A stretch of DNA of 13,506 nucleotides. Origin: Acanthamoeba lenticulata. Taxonomy: Eukaryota > Discosea > Longamoebia > Acanthamoebidae. The translations under genes and the position numbers were made by a program. Under the pieces are notes generated by a model. That model saw nothing but the letters and a program-made list of their open reading frames with translations, had not been told where the DNA came from and made no database searches. The stretch's first letter is position 1. Every line of letters begins with the position of its first letter. Below, piece after piece: positions 9,401-13,506 of the stretch. The stretch is taken from assembly GCA_002179805.1 (NCBI GenBank), contig NAVB01001023.1:1-13506 (forward strand). Direction: 5' to 3'.

Positions 9401-9788
9401 CAAGGCCCACAGACCGCCACAACCAATCATAGCGTGCCGCTGACAACCGAGATGGCACATGTATGACTTGTGTGTGTAGGTCGCCCCCGACCGCTGAGTT
9501 TGGCCGTGAGCTGCATTGCCACTTTGAACGCCAACCGGTGCGACGCCCTCGTCCTTCCCTCCAGCCCCTCCCAAGCTGCCACGTATCACCAGTTCTGGCT
9601 CACTCGACTCGATTGGGTCTCGCTATGGCGGCGGGCCCAGGTCCAACTACACGAATTTGGAGGAGGCTCTGCCAGAGAGCGAGCTGCAGCGCCAAGCAGC
9701 TGTCGCCCTCCATGCCTTCCTGCAGCGCGGCGCTGCGGCATGCACGCGCCCAACCCCTCCACAAAAGCAATCACAGCCAAGCGCCTGA
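6409..9788 (+). CDS. Divergent EF-1A-like protein, apparently fused to ankyrin repeats
   Basis: Exons inferred: 6409-6558, 6688-6767, 6859-6955, 7008-7105, 7178-7327, 7410-7606, 7641-7692, 7751-8126, 8210-8453, 8535-8635, 8716-8800, 8864-8946, 9035-9170, 9233-9391, 9480-9537, 9641-9788. All joins keep frame, giving 737 residues. The first eleven exons follow EF-1A in order. They show a degenerate P-loop (GPSGHGAS for GHVDAGKS), SVPGRP where DAPGH is expected, ADSAVLVVAA, the G4 motif TKLD, and TLLQAL. Domain II follows (GIGVVICGR, then PGEMVGVNLRN), then domain III (GYTLVMCAYHARVAC, then FPQLGRVLLLDG). Loss of the P-loop lysine suggests weak or absent GTP hydrolysis. The join 7606/7641 needs a 34-nt intron, too short beside the rest, and may hide a frame error. 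If the 8801-8863 intron is not used, the protein stops at 8814 (547 residues) and the ankyrin part is a separate gene. A translational role is unproven. Confidence 0.62.
8864..9788 (+). other. Ankyrin-repeat-encoding 3' part (last five exons, or a separate gene from ATG 8875)
   Basis: The exons 8864-8946, 9035-9170, 9233-9391, 9480-9537 and 9641-9788 encode ankyrin-like helices: NGLLHLAS, DGLTALQVALIAG and EQAAAILLGSGARL. A C-terminal helix LQRQAAVALHAFLQRGAA follows. A long insert between the first two repeats, which includes RRLLNVRNDDG, is reminiscent of IkB and NF-kB p100/p105 ankyrin regions, which usually mediate protein binding. As a stand-alone gene from ATG 8875 it would give 190 residues. 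Fusion to the EF-1A-like exons is preferred for three reasons. Only 60 bases lie between the TGA at 8814 and that ATG. A 63-nt GT-AG intron at 8801-8863 joins the frames exactly. The preceding frame (VIEA) stays open back to that acceptor. Near 9371 the repeat motif is split between two frames (see findings). Confidence 0.55.
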
Positions 9789-9871
9789 TCGCCAAACCTC
9801 GGCGGCTTGACTACTCTTTAGGAACTCATGGGAACATTGGCGATGTCTTGTTTGTTCTTCTCATTTTTCTT
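9789..9871. other. Gap between convergent gene ends
   Basis: These 83 bases separate the plus-strand ankyrin-encoding stop at 9788 from the minus-strand stop at 9872. The plus strand ends with a T-rich run and TTCTTCTAG, which resembles an intron acceptor. Nothing downstream on the plus strand supports an exon, and the CTA within it is the minus-strand gene's stop codon in reverse. Confidence 0.4.
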
Positions 9872-11690
9872 CTAGGTGGTGGAAGAACGCCAGAGCTCAT
9901 CGGCTGGCATGACGTGAAACCGGCCCTCGTAGTCAACGTAGGTTCGGTCCATCTCATTGATCTCCTGCCCGAAGTAGGTCTTGAAAGACTGCGCGAACTT
10001 GCGCGAGAGCACGCACTTGAACGCCACAGCGGCTGGCGCTTGCGCAGTTGCGCCACCCTCTTCCTCGGTGCTGCTGGTGGAGTTGATAAACTCCTTCACG
10101 AACATGTGCGTCTCGTTGTCCTTCTTCGGCCCGAGCCGCACCAGCCGAAACGCCTCAACTCTGACGAAGTCGATATCGCTGACGTGCTCTGAGAGGAAGT
10201 GCTTGAGTTTGGCGATCAGAGTCTGCCAGTCCCTCTTGGTCGTTGTGAGTACAATCTCGTCCGTGTACTTGCATGCAACCTGTCACATCACGCAGGTCTA
10301 AGCTCCAACGAAACAGTGCCCCTGTGGTAACATAAAGGGCTCTAGGCGCACCTGATCTGCGCTGATCACATCATGCTCCAGCAGCAGGCGATAGATCCGA
10401 TGGTTGAGCGCGTGATAGATTTTGGCTTGGGCCTGATGGTTTATCCTGCCCATGACCGACGCTCGAAATCGCTTGCTGTTCAGAAGTGCCTCGTAGCTCG
10501 TGTATCGGCTCAGGAACTCGGCCCAGTTCTGATTCGACCACAGCATTTGTGTTGTTGGTGTAAGCGCCACCATCAGGCAAGAGGTGATGGGATGACTCCT
10601 ACCGAGGTGTTGAACACCAGACGAGGATCATAGTAGCGAAGCGAATTGAAGTTGGCCGAGGTGAAGTCAAGGGACACGTAGTACTTGTTCGAGTTCTCGG
10701 GTATGTACAGGTTCTCCGTGGCCGCGCTGATGGCAAATGCGATGCGGTCGTGTGAGCTGGGACGTATCGCGGCGAACGAGATCGGTCGACCCACGTACCG
10801 CTCGGGCTCTGCGTCCTTGATGTCGAACTGAGACAGAGGATCGGCCGCTAAGGCAGCATAGGCCTCAGTGCCGGTGACATCATCGATGATGCGCTGCACG
10901 AGCTCCGCCGTGTAGTTCTTCCACTTTGCCACGCTTCCTGTGTACAGTGAGCCCAATGAGCTGTTCCTGGGCTGAGCGGGCGGCGCAATACCTTGCGAGT
11001 TCACAGCCTCGAGGAAGAGACGGAGGTTGGTCTGCGAGAGCAGCACGGGTTCGTAGAGAGCGCAAAAGTACTCGAAGTAGGGCGACTCCAACACCGGCAT
11101 CGGTACCGCAAAATCGATGCAGAACCTGTGGTGCATAAACGTTCATGATTGGACTGTCGCATAAAGAGGGAGAAAGAAGAGCACCTGTTGCGCAGCGCGA
11201 CGGGCAGCGTGGCCGCGGTGAAGGGCTTGGGCTTGCCTCCGCGCGCCTTGCGCGCTTTCCTCTCCTCTTCGTCACGCTCGGCTCGCTTCTGGGCCCAGTC
11301 AGCCGGCCGTGTGATGCGCAGAGTGTGCTTTGGCGGGCCGCCTTCGACCGCGTCGAGTCCGAGCTCCCTCGCGTAGGCGGCAAGCAGCCGCTTCTCGAGT
11401 GCGTTCAGCCCACCCCCGAGCACGAGCTGCTCGCTGCTGCCCCCTTTCTCGGCCTTGGGAGTGGAAGAAGCAAATTGTTCAATCTTCTTACGGTTGTCCT
11501 CCACCACGCTGCGGTAGTCGTTGTCTCTACGCCTCTTCTTGCTTTTGGTCTTGGGCTTGACGCCCAACGACTCGGCTTCTGCCACACTTTCTTCATTCTG
11601 CAGTGCTGCAAACATGTTGCCGCTGCTACCTGTTGCGCTGGCAGCTTTCGCCTTGTGACGCCGCCTCCTCCTCTGGTTACTACTCGACAT
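9872..11690 (-). CDS. Basic protein with possible polymerase-palm-like motifs, function unknown
   Basis: Four exons in coding order: 11690-11185, 11125-10603, 10528-10352 and 10279-9872. The three introns are GT-AG, 59-74 nt, and all joins keep frame, giving 537 residues. Residues 1-60 are disordered and basic, with nuclear-signal-like RRRRRHKAK (7-15) and KPKTKSKKRRR (45-55); residues about 130-160 form a charged helix. From residue 170 (FCIDFAVPMPVLESPYFEYF) the protein appears globular. Three elements stand out: SLDFTSANFNSL (D322), then KRFRASVMGRINHQ (362-375), then a strand-like CKYTDEIVL (D409, E410). Their order and spacing recall palm motifs A, B and C of template-directed polymerases, with the acidic pair DE in place of the usual DD or DTD. 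This is a pattern-based inference and could be wrong. I have an unverified impression of similar segments in giant-virus proteins. The ATG at 11690 is the first in frame. Confidence 0.75.
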
Positions 11691-11902
11691 GCTCGTGTTG
11701 TGTGTATCTCAGTTGGCAGCAATTTCTCAACAATAAAAAGAGGACAATAAGCGAACTATTTTGAAAATCAAAGACAAAAAATAAAATAAATAAAACAAAG
11801 CGAACAGGGCGGCAAAGGGGCAATGCATTTGGGGCTTCACCAAGCGAAAGCACACGACGACGCCAGGCCCAGCAGAGGCAGCAAGCGGAGGGGGCTGCAT
11901 CA
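11691..11902. promoter_or_regulatory. Tandem intergenic region, T-rich on the minus strand
   Basis: These 212 bases lie between two minus-strand genes. They hold the 3' untranslated region of the upstream gene (stop at 11903) and the promoter and leader of the palm-like gene (ATG 11690). Positions about 11733-11801 are strongly AT-rich: the plus strand carries AAAAAATAAAATAAATAAAA, so the minus strand is U-rich. A U-rich transcript stretch about 100-130 nt past the stop would suit 3' end formation. No AATAAA on the minus strand and no clear TATA box ahead of 11690 were seen. Confidence 0.4.
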
Positions 11903-13506
11903 TCATTGGCCACCGTGGAGCAGTCGGTCGGCCGAAGCAAACTCGGCAAAGAGCTCCGGAGCGAGGTACTGCTCGTCGCGCAGGAAGACCATCACCTTCA
12001 TCACCTGGTCCCAGAAGGCGAACGCGTTGGTGAGGTCGCTCCCAATGTCCCGGCACGCCGGGAACTTGGACATCAGGGCCGGCATGTCGTCGCCCAGCAG
12101 GTAGTACTTGATCACGACGCCCATCGCCGTGCTGCTCTCCCTAAGGAAGGGCAGCCTGCACATGGCGCGCCACAATGGCAACGTTGTTACTTGGCATAAG
12201 CAACAAAGAGAAGGCGAATAAGGCGAGGCGGGGCAGCAGGGTACTTGAAGGAGGTGTTGATGTAGTCCTCGGGCGAGAGGCGCGCCTTGTGGCTGATGAC
12301 GGCGTGCGTGTACAGGATCTCGGACATGTTTCGCAGCGAGCGCAGCAGAGCCTTGACGATGGAGTTGAATCCCATCAGCTCGTGATCGATCGGGCCTGAC
12401 CACGGCTTGTCCTGCACAAATGAACGATCGACCATCGTGAGGCCTTCGTCACGCCATCAAAGTCGCTCTTCGCGAAGAAACAAGGCCACACGGTACCGGG
12501 TGGTAGGTCATGGAAAGCAGGCTCACCACGCGCGAGATGAGTGTGATCTCCTTGGCGTAGGGCGAGCTGGCCTCTGTTTGTTGGCCCGTTGTCAGCAGAG
12601 AAAGCTGAGCCAGCGATGAAGGGGAAGAGAGACGCACCCAAGATCGGCCTCCGGGGCTGGGTGTGAAGCGGGATCGGGTGGAGGTGGGAAGTCGCGATGA
12701 GCTCCAGCAGGATGAACATCTCCTCCTCGTACTTGCTCTCGACCAACGAGAGGGCCTTGCCCAGTATCGTCATTTGTCGGTCGGTCGTCAGGTAGCTGGT
12801 GTCCGCCAACAAACATGCCACAATACCCGTGTGAGCGGCGCGGAGCACAGCGAACAGCTTTGAAGAAGAAGAGAAGGGGAAGTACCCTCGGATCTCGAGC
12901 CCCTGGAGGAGCACGGCGGTCATGAGCTCCTCCTGGGACACGATGGGCTCCTGTGCGCCCCGCAGAGGGAAGGGCAGGGGTAAGTCTAAGAAATGAAGAG
13001 TGGTGGTGATGACGAGGCTGGGCAGGACACGTACGTCGGGCATGCTAAAGTCGGGCGAGCCGACATCTTGCACGAGCTGGAGGGCAAAGTTGAGACCGAT
13101 GTCGGCAGTCGAGTTCTTGTTGAGCTTTCGCATGAGGTTGAGGATGTCGGCGTGTCTCACGTAGCACTTGAGGCAGTCGAGGATCTCGTCCCGGTAGGCA
13201 TGGATGTCGAGATCGTACTCGTTCGACGGGTCGAACCATCGAATCGTGACCTTGCACGCCCAGGCCCAGCGCCGTGTGAGCATAAGCCTCCCACCTCCAG
13301 AACCTGGACGAGGTGGGGAAGGGGAGGGCGAAGAGTGCGCGTACAATTCTGCGGTGCTTGTAGTAGTCGTGAAGCGAGAGCGCGAGAATAGCCAGCGTCT
13401 TGGTGCGGATATCGATCAGGTCGCTCAGCATGCGCCGGTACTCATCCGAATCGACCTGAGATTGGAACAGTCGCCAACCATCATAGGTGAGACGGAGCAC
13501 GAGGAC
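11903..13506 (-). CDS. Helical protein of unknown function, C-terminal part only
   Basis: The gene runs off the right edge. Visible exons in coding order: 13506-13345, 13250-13035, 12950-12638, 12573-12497, 12411-12245 and 12155-11903. The five introns are GT-AG, 64-94 nt, and all joins keep frame, giving the last 395 residues and a TGA stop at 11905-11903. The protein is rich in leucine and alpha-helical in character, for example EILDCLKCYVRHADILNLM, VAKWGA-free helices such as SIVKALLRSLRNMSEIL, and KVMVFLRDEQYLAPELFAEF at the end. It has no obvious catalytic motif, signal peptide or membrane segment in this part. Such all-helical tails occur in large scaffold proteins, including nucleoporins and armadillo-like proteins, but I see no specific match. 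An in-frame 90-nt stretch at 12796-12885 has intron-like ends and may be spliced out. I kept it as coding because it reads as a plausible helix. Confidence 0.72.

Noticed and set aside
9841..9874. Plus-strand intron-acceptor-like T-rich run ending TTCTTCTAG
   Set aside because: There is no plus-strand exon downstream. The following sequence is antisense to the last exon of the palm-like gene, and the CTA is that gene's stop codon in reverse.
11733..11801. A-rich plus-strand stretch as a retroposed poly(A) tail
   Set aside because: It is interrupted by T and G throughout, has no target-site duplication or adjacent gene copy, and fits an ordinary AT-rich intergenic region.
12375..13346. 323-codon minus-strand open frame read without splicing
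   Set aside because: It starts inside an intron (13344-13251) and reads through the clear GT-AG introns at 13034-12951 and 12637-12574; the spliced model gives more consistent protein.

Overview
The window looks like nuclear DNA of a GC-rich protist, most likely an amoebozoan close to Acanthamoeba. This is inferred from four things: dense coding on both strands, many short GT-AG introns (about 52-103 nt where the join is clear), high GC at third codon positions, and a U-box/VWA/Vint protein of a kind I associate with amoebozoans. I see no bacterial-type operons, rRNA, tRNA, transposons or CRISPR.

Layout from left to right. (1) Minus strand 2242-278: a six-exon gene for a 530-residue FAD-dependent (DAO-type) oxidoreductase with a C-terminal Rieske [2Fe-2S] domain. 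(2) Plus strand up to 3548: a hypothetical protein with a convincing 3' half and an unresolved 5' end. Its upstream part overlaps, in antisense, a short copy of the Rieske gene's tail. (3) Minus strand 5934-3628: an intronless 768-residue protein with U-box, VWA, Vwaint and Vint (Hint-type) domains in that order. (4) Plus strand 6409-9788: an intron-rich gene for a very divergent EF-1A-like translational-GTPase fold that has lost the P-loop lysine. It appears to be spliced in frame to IkB-like ankyrin repeats. (5) Minus strand 11690-9872: a four-exon gene for a 537-residue basic protein whose C-terminal half carries an ordered set of motifs reminiscent of a nucleic-acid polymerase palm. (6) Minus strand from the right edge to 11903: the last six exons of a helical protein I do not recognise.

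Genes 1/2 and 3/4 are divergent pairs with short shared upstream regions. Genes 2/3 and 4/5 are convergent pairs whose stop codons lie about 80 nt apart. Genes 5 and 6 are in tandem on the minus strand. Nothing in the layout links the products into one pathway.

The items most worth a second look are the palm-like protein of gene 5 and the inactive-looking EF-1A/ankyrin fusion of gene 4. All exon models were assembled by eye from splice signals, frame continuity and family similarity, and none was tested against transcripts or databases.
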